Assembly (NCBI RefSeq): GCF_030123505.1
Contig: NZ_CP126115.1
Span: forward strand, 2,928,001 to 2,992,000
Length of the DNA: 64,000 nucleotides
Reading direction: 5' to 3'
Source: Neobacillus sp. YX16
GTDB taxonomy: Bacteria > Bacillota > Bacilli > Bacillales > Cytobacillaceae
Position numbers and translations under genes: made by a program. This document shows, piece by piece, positions 48,909-57,540 of this stretch (position 1 is the stretch's first letter; each line of letters begins with the position of its first letter). The notes under the pieces were generated by a model. The model worked only from the letters and a program-made list of their open reading frames with translations, was not told the origin of the DNA and ran no database searches.

Positions 48909-49607
48909 ATGAAAAAGAAATTATTACTAATTGGAATTATTTTTTTATTAATGGTTCTTTTATTCGGTGGAATGTTTAAAGTAACGAAATTAAGAACTTT
49001 TCAATTATTTGGGGGGTTAACATACCAAGTTGAAACGGAAAACAAGGTCATTGCTTTAACATTTGATGACGGTCCAACTAAGAACGTGGATCAAATTCTG
49101 TCTTTATTGAATAAATACAAGGCAAAAGCAACTTTTTTCCTTATCGGAAATGATATTGAAAAACACCCAGAAGAAGCCAAGAAATTGGTAGAATCAGGGC
49201 ATCAAATAGGAAATCACACCTATTCACATCAAAGAATGGTTTTAAAATCACCGACTTTTATTAAAGAGGAAATAGAAAAAACAGATGAATTGATTAAAAA
49301 ATATGGATATAAGAGTCAGATTGACTTTCGACCTCCCTATGGAAAAAAACTTGTGGGACTCCCTTATTATTTACTTAAGTACAAGAGAGAAACGATTATG
49401 TGGTCTCTAGAACCGGATACATATTTCACAAGTGCTGATGAAAAAGTAAATTATGTTGTGGAAAACATTAAACCAGGAGCGATAATTTTGTTACATCCAA
49501 TGTATGATCAAACAGGTGGGGAAATCCGAGCAATTGAAGGTATTTTACGAGAACTTACGGAGGAAGGGTATAAATTTGTGACCGTGGATGAACTTCAGGA
49601 ATTTTGA
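48909..49607 (+). CDS. polysaccharide deacetylase (NodB domain), membrane-anchored
   Basis: 232 residues. Uncleaved N-terminal anchor (about residues 4-24), then the CE4/NodB domain: motif 1 ALTFDDGPT, motif 2 GNHTYSH (metal His pair), motif 3 DFRPPYGKK, motif 4 near MWSLEPDTY, and motif 5 AIILLHP. Such enzymes remove N-acetyl groups from peptidoglycan or other surface glycans; the nearest in style are Bacillus PdaA/YheN-type proteins. Full length and intact. Confidence 0.9.
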   Translation: MKKKLLLIGIIFLLMVLLFGGMFKVTKLRTFQLFGGLTYQVETENKVIALTFDDGPTKNVDQILSLLNKYKAKATFFLIGNDIEKHPEEAKKLVESGHQIGNHTYSHQRMVLKSPTFIKEEIEKTDELIKKYGYKSQIDFRPPYGKKLVGLPYYLLKYKRETIMWSLEPDTYFTSADEKVNYVVENIKPGAIILLHPMYDQTGGEIRAIEGILRELTEEGYKFVTVDELQEF

Positions 49608-49703
49608 TAAAGCAATGAAAAAGGACCTAACATTTACATATTAGTTTGGAGAGATTTTAGTTGGAATACAAAAGCGATTCTTCCATAGTAAGTATCGCTT
49701 TTT

Positions 49704-49795
49704 CCTTTTCCAAGTATCGGCTGCTTTCGTTGAACAATAGGGTTGCTGCAGCAACCTTTTTTTCTTGTTCCATAAACGGAAAAGATTAGTATAAC
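49704..49795 (+). repeat. attC-like repeat
   Basis: Left arm TTTCCAAGTATCGGCTGC, TTTCGTTGAACAATAG, perfect palindrome GGTTGCTGCAGCAACC (49741-49756) with T-run, right arm TTCTTGTTCCATAAACGGAA then AAGATTAG. A second hairpin (AGCGATTC / GTATCGCT) precedes it. Confidence 0.6.
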
Positions 49796-49847
49796 TAGCA
49801 AAGGTGATACAATAATAAAAAAGGTCTTGCTTTCAAGGAGGTAAAAC

Positions 49848-50744
49848 ATGGATGACATTTCACCAAAAGAAGCTGGGTTAAAGGTGAAACGGTGGTCTAA
49901 AGATACGATTGCGGCGGGCCGTCGTCATACCGTCGGACTTAAATCTGACGGAACAGTATCGGCTGTGGGTGATAATAAATATGGTCAATGTGATGTAAGC
50001 GGCTGGCGTGATATTGTGGCGGTCGCGGCAGGTAATGTTCATATGGCAACGAACACGGGTAATGCTCATACCATCAGCCTTAAATCGGACGGTACTGTTG
50101 CGGCTGTGGGTTGGAATAAGCATGAGCAATGCGATGCAAACAACTGGTGCGATATTGTAGCGATAGCAGCGGGTTGGCGTCATACCATTGGGCTTAAATC
50201 GGATGGTACGGTGGTAGCAGCAGGTCGAAATAATGAAGGTGAATGCAATGTAAGCGGCTGGCATGATATTGTAGCGGTATCGGCGGGTGACTGGCATACC
50301 CTGGGTCTTAAATTGGACGGCACGGTGGTTGCTGTGGGTAATAATCGGTATCACCAATGCAATGTAAGCGGCTGGCGTGATATTGTGGCAGTCGCGGCAG
50401 GTTATCTTCATACAATCGCTCTTAAATTGGACGGCACGGTGACGGCTGTGGGTTTGAATAAAAATGACCAATGCGATGTAAGCGGCTGGCGGGGTATTGT
50501 GGCGATAGCGGTGGGTAGTAATCATACCATCGGCCTCAATTCGGACGGTACTGTGGTGGCTGTGGGATGGAATGAATTTGGCCAATGTAATGTAAGTGAT
50601 TGGCGCGATATTGTGGCGATAGCGGCGGGTTGTGCCCATTCCGTCGGGCTTAAATCGGACGGAACGGTGGTTACTGTGGGTGATAATGAATATGGCCAAT
50701 GCGATGTAAGCGACTGGAGCGGCATCCAACTGCCCAACAATTAG
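49848..50744 (+). CDS. RCC1-like beta-propeller repeat protein
   Basis: 298 residues, ATG after AAGGAGG. About seven repeats of ~39 residues, each close to AAGxxHTxGLKSDGTVVAVGxN then xxGQCDVSGWRDIVAVA, i.e. RCC1-type blades that would close a seven-bladed propeller. No signal peptide. Repeats are very similar to one another at the DNA level and GC-richer than neighbours, suggesting recent internal amplification. The ligand is unknown; bacterial RCC1-like proteins are often binding or surface proteins. Confidence 0.88.
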   Translation: MDDISPKEAGLKVKRWSKDTIAAGRRHTVGLKSDGTVSAVGDNKYGQCDVSGWRDIVAVAAGNVHMATNTGNAHTISLKSDGTVAAVGWNKHEQCDANNWCDIVAIAAGWRHTIGLKSDGTVVAAGRNNEGECNVSGWHDIVAVSAGDWHTLGLKLDGTVVAVGNNRYHQCNVSGWRDIVAVAAGYLHTIALKLDGTVTAVGLNKNDQCDVSGWRGIVAIAVGSNHTIGLNSDGTVVAVGWNEFGQCNVSDWRDIVAIAAGCAHSVGLKSDGTVVTVGDNEYGQCDVSDWSGIQLPNN

Positions 50745-50910
50745 TTTTCGGGTGAAAAGGATACAGTTCCTGCAACTAATAAATCCAAAAAAGGATTCAA
50801 CAAACATGAAAATAATGGGTAACTTTTAAGGCATACTGTAATACTAAGTTATTACAGTATCATCTATTATTAAAGTAGTAGATTAAGAGGAAATGGGAGA
50901 GTGGGAAGTT

Positions 50911-51327
50911 ATGTTTAAGCTGCGAGGTCACCATCTATTTTGCCTACTTGGCTATAGGGGAATGGGGTATTCTGAAGAATATGTGGAAAATATGACACAT
51001 TTGCATCAAACCTTAAGAAACAATCCCAAGACGTTAATTGAACTTGTAAAAGGACCTGATCAGTTGTGTGCAAAATTCCCCAACTCAGGTAAATACCACT
51101 GCCAAGATGATAATATCTATGTAAGAGATGCGGCCATTTTAGAGAAAATGGGGCTTAAGATCGGACAAATTTTGAAATGGGAGGACATTGAGTCATGTAT
51201 TCGAAAGTTTGTCGTTCCCGCTGATATTCAAATTGTTTGTGAAACTTGTTCCTGGCGTTCATATGGAGTTTGTGAGGAAGGTATCCAAGAGATTCATGAA
51301 GGGAAGGGCTTGAGGGAAGTGAAATAA
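50911..51327 (+). CDS. DUF1284 family protein (Cys-rich)
   Basis: 138 residues from ATG 50911 (the in-frame ATG at 50893 is only 2 nt from its ribosome site). FKLRGHHLFCLLGYRGMGYS, then LVKGPDQLCAKFPNSGKYHCQ, and C-terminal CETCSWRSYGVCEEG match DUF1284, proposed as iron-sulfur-binding. Six cysteines fall in conserved positions. Function unknown. Confidence 0.85.
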   Translation: MFKLRGHHLFCLLGYRGMGYSEEYVENMTHLHQTLRNNPKTLIELVKGPDQLCAKFPNSGKYHCQDDNIYVRDAAILEKMGLKIGQILKWEDIESCIRKFVVPADIQIVCETCSWRSYGVCEEGIQEIHEGKGLREVK

Positions 51328-51342
51328 GCCCTTCCCGTTGGC

Positions 51343-52017
51343 TTAAGCCCTATTTACATTTTTTTTAGTAAGAATATAGCCAAAACCAATTACTAGAATG
51401 GTAAGAGTCGTAGGAATTAATAAATGAAAACCATGAGGGAGTATATGCTCAAATTTTGGTTCACCGGCAATCATTTCCCCAGCGGTCCAAGCTAAAATTC
51501 CAGCACCTGCATACGAAATAATAGGATACTTTACCATTGCTTTTAAGATTAACTGGCTACCGAAAACAACGATCGGAATACTGACAATAACACCTATAAT
51601 AATACCGAATAAATTCCCTTTCACTGCACCAGCGATAGCTAGTACATTATCAAGGGACATGACGGCATCAGCAATGATGATCGTTTTCACGGCCGCAATG
51701 AAACTTGATCCCTCTTTACTGTGATGATCGTCTTCTTCCCCAATTAGTAGTTTAATGGCAATATACACTAGCAGAAGACCACCTACCAAAGTGACAAAAG
51801 GGAAGTCTAGTAAGTAACCAATGGCTACTGCAAAAAGTAAACGTAAAATAATCGCTCCGAATGTTCCCAAAAAAATCACTTTCTTTTGTTGTTTCTTTGG
51901 AACATTACGTGAAGCCATCGCGATCACAACCGCATTATCTCCACTTAGAACAACATTGATTAAAATGACTTTCAAGAGTACTGTAAAAGATAGCCCCCAA
52001 ATCTCCAAACTATTCAC
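51343..52017 (-). CDS. TerC/YjbE-family membrane protein
   Basis: 224 residues, about seven helices. Signature acidic motifs VVLSGDNAVVIAMASR (helix 2) and IIIADAVMSLDNVLAIAGA (helix 5) define the TerC/YjbE/YceF family, implicated in manganese export and metalation of exported proteins. AGAGGTG on the minus strand before ATG 52017. A GGACCC/GGGTC hairpin plus T-run precedes it (52061-52120), which could be a leader attenuator; no yybP-ykoY riboswitch was recognised. Confidence 0.88.
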   Translation of the reverse strand: MNSLEIWGLSFTVLLKVILINVVLSGDNAVVIAMASRNVPKKQQKKVIFLGTFGAIILRLLFAVAIGYLLDFPFVTLVGGLLLVYIAIKLLIGEEDDHHSKEGSSFIAAVKTIIIADAVMSLDNVLAIAGAVKGNLFGIIIGVIVSIPIVVFGSQLILKAMVKYPIISYAGAGILAWTAGEMIAGEPKFEHILPHGFHLLIPTTLTILVIGFGYILTKKNVNRA

Positions 52018-52060
52018 CTCTGATATCCGTTAGGTAAATCATTATATTAATTTGGGGTGA

Positions 52061-52120
52061 AAAAAAGACCCGATTGTAGATCGATAGCTACACGGAAATC
52101 CTTGGATTTTTGGGTCCTTT
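52061..52120 (-). terminator. terminator-like hairpin in the terC leader
   Basis: On the minus strand GGACCC ... GGGTC is followed by seven T about 45 nt before terC. It could end upstream transcription or attenuate terC. Confidence 0.5.
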
Positions 52121-52129
52121 CATACACAT

Positions 52130-52211
52130 CATACAGTATCGGTGCAAGTGTTTGGGGTGGAATTGCTGCGGCGGTAATTTCATGTTGTGCTAACGGGAAG
52201 GTTAGTTTATA
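52130..52211 (+). repeat. attC-like repeat
   Basis: Left arm CAGTATCGGTGCAAGTG, hairpin ATTGCTGCGGCGGTAAT, right arm TTCATGTTGTGCTAACGGGA then AGGTTAG, with a perfect CTAAC/GTTAG pair. Confidence 0.7.
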
Positions 52212-52250
52212 GAATGGAAATAGCGATATGAAAAATTGGAGGCAATTTTG

Positions 52251-52799
52251 ATGTGGCTGGAAAGCACTACACTAAAAACAGAGAGAATTTATTTACGAGA
52301 ATTCCAGGAAAGTGATTGGCAAGATGTACATAAATACGCGTCTCAGGAAAGAGTATGTCAATACCAGCCCTGGGGTCCGAATTCCGAGAAAGAGTCTCAA
52401 GCATTTGTTAAACAAGTTTTAGATGATTCAGCAATAGTACCAAGAACAACTTATACATTAGCTGTTATTAATAAAAAAGAGGATAGATTAATTGGGGCTG
52501 GAGAATTAAGCATTCAGGATACCCATAATAAAAAGGGGGAAATAGGGTATATAATTAATCCTGACTATTGGGGAAAAGGGGTTGCAACGGATGTTGCAAT
52601 ACTATTAATCGGTTTTGGATTTCATCAATTAAAACTCCATCGGATTTATGCAACCTGTGACCCAAGAAATATAAGTTCTATTAGTGTTTTGGAAAAGGTT
52701 GGGATGACAAATGAAGGAAGAATTCGTGAAGATTTGTTGATGAAAGATGGATGGCGTGATTCTTTACTATATAGTGTTTTAGATTATGAATGGTTTTAA
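52251..52799 (+). CDS. GNAT acetyltransferase, RimJ/RimL type
   Basis: 182 residues from ATG 52251, 8 nt after GGAGG (upstream in-frame start 52236 lies on the ribosome site). TERIYLREFQESDWQDVHKYAS, GYIINPDYWGKGVATDVAIL (acetyl-CoA loop) and HRIYATCDPRNISSISVLEKVGMTNEGR are the hallmarks of RimJ/RimL-like acetyltransferases. Acceptor unknown. Confidence 0.9.
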   Translation: MWLESTTLKTERIYLREFQESDWQDVHKYASQERVCQYQPWGPNSEKESQAFVKQVLDDSAIVPRTTYTLAVINKKEDRLIGAGELSIQDTHNKKGEIGYIINPDYWGKGVATDVAILLIGFGFHQLKLHRIYATCDPRNISSISVLEKVGMTNEGRIREDLLMKDGWRDSLLYSVLDYEWF

Positions 52800-52802
52800 T
52801 TT

Positions 52803-52868
52803 CTTGTTCAACTAACGGATGCTTAATTGAATAAGATAACTAAAAGACTACTGAAGAGTGGTCTTTCT
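52803..52868 (+). repeat. attC-like repeat, left arm plus hairpin
   Basis: CTTGTTCAACTAACGGATGC, TTAATTGAATAAG, hairpin AAAGACTACTGAAGAGTGGTCTTT; right arm lost. Confidence 0.65.
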
Positions 52869-52923
52869 CTTTTGTTTACATAAAGAACGTTTGTTCGTAT
52901 ATAATGATACTGAGGTGATTAAT

Positions 52924-53262
52924 ATGGCGATACGTGACCGAGGTAAAATTAAATGGGCTGCTGCTTATCTCCAACCCGAACAAGCAAAGATGCAGCGAGA
53001 TCTATGGCTCGAAACTGAACGAATAAGGAAGCCTATTATTGACGAGCATCAAGCGGAGGAATTCGACCTGCGTATAATTTACTCGATGGAATATAACCAT
53101 TCGGTAAAACTGACGGTATGGGATGACGGATTTATTCACGACATTAATGGTCGAGTTCATTACGTGGATCCTATTACACAAAAGCTGCATATTAAGGTGA
53201 AGCCTGGAGAATTTGAGCGGGTGGCATTCGATAATGTTGTCGGAGTCAAGGTAGTAGATTAA
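52924..53262 (+). CDS. YolD-like family protein
   Basis: 112 residues from ATG 52924 (GAGGTG 7 nt upstream). AIRDRGKIKWAAAYLQPEQA near the start, then a SH3-like beta domain (VKLTVWDDGFIHDINGRVHYVDPITQKLHIK, FDNVVGVKVVD) is the YolD pattern. YolD-like genes often sit next to Y-family DNA polymerase genes of mobile elements; none is present here, so this is a solitary unit. Confidence 0.88.
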   Translation: MAIRDRGKIKWAAAYLQPEQAKMQRDLWLETERIRKPIIDEHQAEEFDLRIIYSMEYNHSVKLTVWDDGFIHDINGRVHYVDPITQKLHIKVKPGEFERVAFDNVVGVKVVD

Positions 53263-53344
53263 GATGACATTAAGCATTGCGTCACCCTTATATGGGGTGG
53301 CGTTCTTTTATTAAACTAACGGTGCAGGATAGTTTATTAAGAGG
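53260..53344 (+). repeat. attC-like repeat
   Basis: Left side weak; hairpin GCGTCACCC / GGGTGGCGT (53279-53303); right arm CTTTTATTAAACTAACGGTG then CAGGATAGTTTATTAAGAGG. Confidence 0.65.
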
Positions 53345-53387
53345 TGTTAGGATATATGTTAAAATTGTAATAAAAAAAGGGGGAGAA

Positions 53388-53792
53388 ATGATGAAATTTT
53401 ATATAGCATCTAGCTTTAAAAATATAGAAGAAGTTAGATATGTTAGTAAAAAATTAAAAGATAAAGGATTTATCCATACATATGATTGGACAGTAAATGA
53501 AAATGTAACAACATTGGAAGAACTAAAGGCGATAGGTCAAAAGGAGAAAAATGCCGTAATAGAAGCTGATTTTGTTGTAGTTTTATTACCAGCAGGAAAA
53601 GGAAGCCATATTGAACTAGGTATTGCTATTGGGAATGGTAAAAAAATTTATCTTTATTCACCTAACAATGAAGTAGATAACATTGAAACTACGAGTACAT
53701 TTTATCATTTATCTGAAGTCGAAAAGTGCTTTGGAACCATAGATGAGTTAGTAGATATTATAGATTTATCATCAAAAAGTTTATTAAGCTAA
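53388..53792 (+). CDS. nucleoside 2-deoxyribosyltransferase-like protein
   Basis: 134 residues from ATG 53388 after GGGGGAGAA. FYIASSFKNIEEVRYVSKKL, DADFVVV-like EADFVVVLLPAGKGSHIELGIAIGNGKKIYLY, in which Glu of SHIELG is the family's nucleophile position. Members swap bases on deoxynucleosides or hydrolyse nucleotides. The stop codon TAA lies inside AGCTAACGG of the next repeat, so the gene end is formed by the element itself. Confidence 0.8.
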   Translation: MMKFYIASSFKNIEEVRYVSKKLKDKGFIHTYDWTVNENVTTLEELKAIGQKEKNAVIEADFVVVLLPAGKGSHIELGIAIGNGKKIYLYSPNNEVDNIETTSTFYHLSEVEKCFGTIDELVDIIDLSSKSLLS

Positions 53793-53873
53793 CGGGTGCA
53801 AGAGTTGAAGATCCAGCTGCCATTATTGGTGGCTTTTCTTATTGTACTAAAGTGGCAGTTTAGTTTAAGAAGG
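53782..53873 (+). repeat. attC-like repeat, near-consensus
   Basis: Left arm TTATTAAGCTAACGGGTGC, AAGAGTTGAAGATCC, hairpin AGCTGCCATTATTGGTGGCT with T-run (53815-53837), right arm CTTATTGTACTAAAGTGGCA then GTTTAGTTTAAGAAGG. A good type example. Confidence 0.85.
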
Positions 53874-54189
53874 ATTGCATAAAATTCTCTGTTTTAACGC
53901 GGCTGCAAGTCTTCTGAGAAAGTTGAAAACGTTGATTTCTTAACGATGCATAAAAGGATAATAAACATAAAAACGAACTACAAAGGGTTGGTATCTAAAA
54001 GGTACTCACCCTTTTTTTGCCGATAATGGCTATTTATTTAATGTTTGAAGTTATATTCAAGTCGAAATTTGATTTGTGTTTTACGATTCGTTTTCAACCA
54101 TCCATTCTAATTTTGAAATTAGGGCTTTACACAAAGCTCTCAGTCCATGAATATCCTAATTTATATTTTTAAACGGGAGGAGAACAAAT
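53874..54189. other. gap with terminator-like hairpin
   Basis: No gene seen. AAGGGTTGGTATC / GGTACTCACCCTT plus seven T (about 53981-54017) is a strong hairpin. The rest is AT-rich promoter sequence for the 54190 gene. Confidence 0.45.
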
Positions 54190-54852
54190 ATGTATTATCA
54201 TCAAAACGAAATCTATCCGGTTTCGGTACAACTAATACAGATGTACGTTGGAAATACAATCAGAACTCACATCATGGGGTATGGAAATGTAGTTGCTTAT
54301 GTTCTAAGTATCGATCCGAGAAGTGGAATGGTGGGATTGATTGTATTCTTATCCCCATTTGGATATCAGCGATATATTCAGGTGCATTTTTCGAATATCG
54401 CTGGTATTAGTCAATATTTTGAACGCTCTTGTTGCCGCCGAGACATTATCATTTCTACTGATGAAACTTGGTCTGGTGCTAAAGCAATCACCCCACACGA
54501 ATTTTGGTATAAACCAACTCATGGCAAGTGGGTATGGTCGACTGATTCTGAAAGTGAAACTGCTACAATTAGCAAGACATTTCCAATAGAGAATCTTGCT
54601 ACTGTCGAGAAGGCAACTCTTTATTTTGGGGTAGATAATTACGGCTCTGTTAAAATAAACGATAATGAAGTCATTAAATACGAAAAGACAACTGACATGT
54701 CTAAGTTTACAAAATTAGCAGAAATTGATATCCATAGATTTCTTAAACAAGGGAATAATACGATTACCATTCAGGGATCTAATACTGGTTCCTACTCCTC
54801 TGCAAATCCTGGAGGGATTTACGCAATGATTACCATTCAAACTAGCTCTTGA
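54190..54852 (+). CDS. two-domain protein with C-terminal galactose-binding-like domain
   Basis: 220 residues, ATG after GGGAGGAG. The N-terminal ~80 residues (YHQNEIYPVSVQLIQMYVGN, YVLSIDPRSGMVGLIVF) form a beta-rich domain of unknown type. Residues about 85-220 (WSTDSESETATISKTFPIEN, TLYFGVDNYGSVKINDNEVI, FLKQGNNTITIQGSN) look like the jelly-roll carbohydrate-binding fold, with the GVDNYGSV strand typical of such modules. No signal peptide; possibly a spore-surface protein. Confidence 0.65.
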   Translation: MYYHQNEIYPVSVQLIQMYVGNTIRTHIMGYGNVVAYVLSIDPRSGMVGLIVFLSPFGYQRYIQVHFSNIAGISQYFERSCCRRDIIISTDETWSGAKAITPHEFWYKPTHGKWVWSTDSESETATISKTFPIENLATVEKATLYFGVDNYGSVKINDNEVIKYEKTTDMSKFTKLAEIDIHRFLKQGNNTITIQGSNTGSYSSANPGGIYAMITIQTSS

Positions 54853-54889
54853 GGGAATAAGCAAGGTTTCTGATGAAAGCATATGATAG

Positions 54890-54982
54890 AAATCAACTAA
54901 TGGGGTGCAAGAGTTGAAGATCGGAGCTGTAATTTAGGCAGATTTTCGTCTTGTGCTAACGGAGCAGGATAGTTGAAGAAGG
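54890..54982 (+). repeat. attC-like repeat, near-consensus
   Basis: Left arm AATCAACTAATGGGGTGC, AAGAGTTGAAGATCGG, weak hairpin AGCTGTAATTTAGGCAG, right arm GTCTTGTGCTAACGGAGCAG then GATAGTTGAAGAAGG. Confidence 0.8.
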
Positions 54983-55227
54983 AATCGAATTGAGATGAGG
55001 AAAAATCATCAAAACCTTTAGCTTATTTACGCTTGTCTTTTCCCTGTTGAAGAGACTTTTGAAACCCTTAGAAAGTCCAAGCTTGTTATTGCTTGATTGA
55101 CTGAGCGTACAAAATTACCTGGTATAAATCTCCCTATTAGGTTTTAATGGTTTTGATTAGTTTAACTGTTGAGTATGATTCCAAATGAAGGGAATACTAA
55201 TCAAAAGCGTGCAAGAAGGGAGTAACC
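54983..55227. other. gap, promoter region
   Basis: No gene seen; AGAAGGGAG ribosome site at the end serves the 55228 gene. Confidence 0.3.
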
Positions 55228-56262
55228 ATGGAAACGATTAAGCCAATTAAATTAGGTTCATACAAAGAAGAAACTAGTGAAAAATTAACGTCAGCAGAAA
55301 TGGGCAAACTTTGGGCAACCTATATGGGGAACAGCATGTCAAAGTGCATTATAAGTTATTATCTCCAACATGTTGAAGATAAGGATATAAAAACTTTATT
55401 AGAAAATGCATTAAAATTGAGCCTGGAGTTCATGAAATCAACTAAGGAAATATTCGAAAAGGAGAGTTTCCCTATTCCTAAAGGATTTGGGGAAGAAGAT
55501 GTAAACCTTGGAGCTCCACGTTTATTTCAAGACCAATACTATGTTCATTATTTGAAATACGCAGGAAAAGCGGGAATGAGTATCTATAATGTGGCAATAC
55601 CCCTCATCCTTAGAAAGGATGTAAAAGAATTCTTTAGGTATTGTATGGATGCCACAATGGATTTAATGGAGCAAATCAATGAAATATTGATGAATAAGGG
55701 GTTTATCATCAAACCTCCTTTAATTCCAATCTCTGAAAAGGTGGAGTTTGTTCATCAGGATTTTTTAAATGGCTTCTTGGGACATGTGCGTTCCTTACAT
55801 GCATTAGAAATTGCTCATCTGTACGATAATATTGAAAATAACATAACTAGTAAAGCACTCATTATGGCGTTTGCCCAAGTTGTAAAGGATGAAGAGATTC
55901 GAAAATTGTTTGAGTGGGGTAGGGATAAGACCTCCACAAACATTGAACACTATATGCAAAAGCTACATGATGAAAATCTACCTACGCCTTCTTTTTTGGA
56001 CGATTTGGTGACAACATCAACTTTTTCACCCTTTTCAGATAAATTAATGTTATTTCATAAAATGGATATGTTTTCAATGAAAATAAGAGCATTTGGAAAT
56101 TCAGCAGCAGTTAACGGAAGGCATGATATTGGGCTAATGTATACCAAGTCGTTAATGCAAGTCTTCAAATTTGTTGAAGGGGCAGCAAAAATTTTTGTTA
56201 AAAAAGGCTGGATGGAACAACCTCCACATGCCGTTGATAGAAAAAAATTGGCATCCGATTGA
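55228..56262 (+). CDS. DUF3231 family protein
   Basis: 344 residues made of two similar all-helical halves (about 1-170 and 180-340): KLTSAEMGKLWATYMGNSMS, SFPIPKGFGEEDVNLGAPRL, and in the second half FLNGFLGHVRSLHALEIAHL. DUF3231 proteins have ferritin-like four-helix bundles and are common in spore formers, including spore-coat relatives. Coupled to the 56275 gene with only a few bases between. Confidence 0.88.
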   Translation: METIKPIKLGSYKEETSEKLTSAEMGKLWATYMGNSMSKCIISYYLQHVEDKDIKTLLENALKLSLEFMKSTKEIFEKESFPIPKGFGEEDVNLGAPRLFQDQYYVHYLKYAGKAGMSIYNVAIPLILRKDVKEFFRYCMDATMDLMEQINEILMNKGFIIKPPLIPISEKVEFVHQDFLNGFLGHVRSLHALEIAHLYDNIENNITSKALIMAFAQVVKDEEIRKLFEWGRDKTSTNIEHYMQKLHDENLPTPSFLDDLVTTSTFSPFSDKLMLFHKMDMFSMKIRAFGNSAAVNGRHDIGLMYTKSLMQVFKFVEGAAKIFVKKGWMEQPPHAVDRKKLASD

Positions 56263-56274
56263 GGTTTGAAAAAT

Positions 56275-56619
56275 GTGAATCCAAAAGAAAAATTGTTATG
56301 GAGCATTGCTTTTCCTGGTTTTGGGCAAATGCTTAACGGAAAGTATTTCAAAGGAATTCTTTTTATCCTATTGGAATTTGTTATAAACGTTCAATCCCAT
56401 TTTAACGAAGTAATCATGCTTAGTTTTAATGGGGAAATTGAAAAAACCTTTGCACGCACAGAATACCAATGGCTTATGTTTTATCCGTGTGTATACTTTT
56501 TTGCGATGTGGGATGCATATAAAGATGCAGGTGGAGATAAAGAACCTTATTCTTTCCTGCCGTTTGTGTCTTCTGCTTACCTTGTAACAGTGGGGCTTAT
56601 ACCTGAAATAAGGAATTGA
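56275..56619 (+). CDS. small membrane protein, unknown (114 aa)
   Basis: GTG 56275 is preferred to TTG 56266 because GAGG (56261-56264) needs normal spacing. SIAFPGFGQMLNGKYFKGIL at the N-terminus is a common motif of small Firmicute membrane proteins with a conserved PGxGQ turn; about three hydrophobic segments. Forms a two-gene operon with the DUF3231 gene. Confidence 0.7.
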   Translation: MNPKEKLLWSIAFPGFGQMLNGKYFKGILFILLEFVINVQSHFNEVIMLSFNGEIEKTFARTEYQWLMFYPCVYFFAMWDAYKDAGGDKEPYSFLPFVSSAYLVTVGLIPEIRN

Positions 56620-56644
56620 GAAGGCAGTTATTTTGCGATAGTAA

Positions 56645-56734
56645 GTTTGTGAAGAATTGCACTTAAACTAACGGGTGCATTCGTTGAATAGCTTTTATGA
56701 AGTCGATTCCACATGGAAATCGGCTTTTTTGAAT
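56645..56734 (+). repeat. attC-like repeat, long left arm
   Basis: GTTTGTGAAGAATTGCACTT, AAACTAACGGGTGCATTCG, TTGAATAG, hairpin AGTCGATTCC / GGAAATCGGCT with T-run (56701-56731); right arm decayed (GTGTCATAACTTAACGG). Confidence 0.75.
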
Positions 56735-56845
56735 TAATGGTGTCATAACTTAACGGATTTTCACGAATTGCGGATTGATCGTAAAATTTTATTCGTAATA
56801 AAAAAAGGGCCGTAGGCCCATGGAAACACTGTTTAAATCATTTGC

Positions 56846-56968
56846 TTAAAAGAATCTGCGTCTTCTTTCGAATTCAAAGCCGAAAGGAAAAAAAGGGAAA
56901 AACCTTCTTCTTCTAAAGTCGTCACGAAAAAATCGATCTCTTCTAAAGTCGCCACGAAAAAAACCCAT
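56846..56968 (-). CDS. Phe/Arg-rich 40-residue peptide
   Basis: Minus strand ATG 56968, preceded by GAAAGGAGGATGA. The product reads MGFFRGDFRRDRFFRDDFRR then RRFFPFFPFGFEFERRRRFF: about 45% Phe and 35% Arg. A strong terminator (GGGCC/GGCCC plus T-run, 56802-56820) follows on the minus strand. This composition is typical of small spore-coat-like peptides; unrecognised family. It lies next to a YjcZ-type gene, supporting a sporulation context. Confidence 0.65.
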   Translation of the reverse strand: MGFFRGDFRRDRFFRDDFRRRRFFPFFPFGFEFERRRRFF

Positions 56969-57008
56969 GTGTAATCATCCTCCTTTCATATCAGAAGTCT
57001 ATATGACA

Positions 57009-57036
57009 AAAAGGGCGATTAACTTAACCCGCCCTT
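57009..57036 (-). terminator. terminator of the YjcZ-like gene
   Basis: AAGGGCG paired with CGCCCTT around ATTAACTTAACC; followed by T-rich sequence on the minus strand. Confidence 0.7.
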
Positions 57037-57049
57037 TGTTCCGTACAAT

Positions 57050-57145
57050 TTAACAAAGAGTTGCCCCTACAATGATCAGTAGGATGAACAATACTACGAT
57101 TAAAACAAAAGTGCTGCCTCCATTGAAGCCACAGTCAAAGCCCAT
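57050..57145 (-). CDS. YjcZ-family sporulation peptide (31 aa)
   Basis: Minus strand ATG 57145 with GGGTGGTG upstream. MGFDCGFNGGSTFVLIVVLF, then ILLIIVGATLC, matches the YjcZ family of tiny spore-associated membrane peptides (FxxGFALIVVLFILLIIIGAxxxx pattern). It is too short for standard gene prediction, but the family match is clear. Confidence 0.85.
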   Translation of the reverse strand: MGFDCGFNGGSTFVLIVVLFILLIIVGATLC

Positions 57146-57540
57146 ATTTTTTCACCACCCTATTTGAAATATCTGAAGGAAAAAACTTATCACTATGTAT
57201 AGATATTCCTTAAGACAAGAATGGATTAGACAATCACCCTTTTGTTGTGACAAAATGAGCGATATGCCTAAAATGAAAAGAAGTGTCTACAATACATGCA
57301 AACGCTTCTTCGGAGGTGACATGTTGGCTTTGGCTTGGCGTCCGGTGGTAATAATAACATATGCACTCAGAATAAAGCTGAATGGGACAAGTGCTGATTA
57401 AAAGTAAATAAGCAGGAAATGTAAGGTGTTTTTTTTTTACCCTACACTCTATTTTGTTATTTTTGAAATTATTTTTAAATCACCCAAGAAGGATTAAAGG
57501 ATTCTACTCATTTATGTATGGATTGAATAAATGTATGTAA

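Noticed and set aside
49878..50807. 309-codon minus-strand frame opposite the RCC1-like gene
   Set aside because: An antisense shadow of the repeated propeller codons; no ribosome site, and the His/Arg/Thr-rich composition is not protein-like.
52061..52120. yybP-ykoY manganese riboswitch ahead of terC
   Set aside because: Only a terminator-like hairpin was found; the conserved yybP-ykoY internal loops could not be identified by eye.
57195..57401. 68-codon + strand frame before recombinase element 2
   Set aside because: No ribosome site at its ATG and no recognisable composition; an internal GGAGGTGAC-ATG gives only a 26-residue peptide. Left as unannotated sequence.
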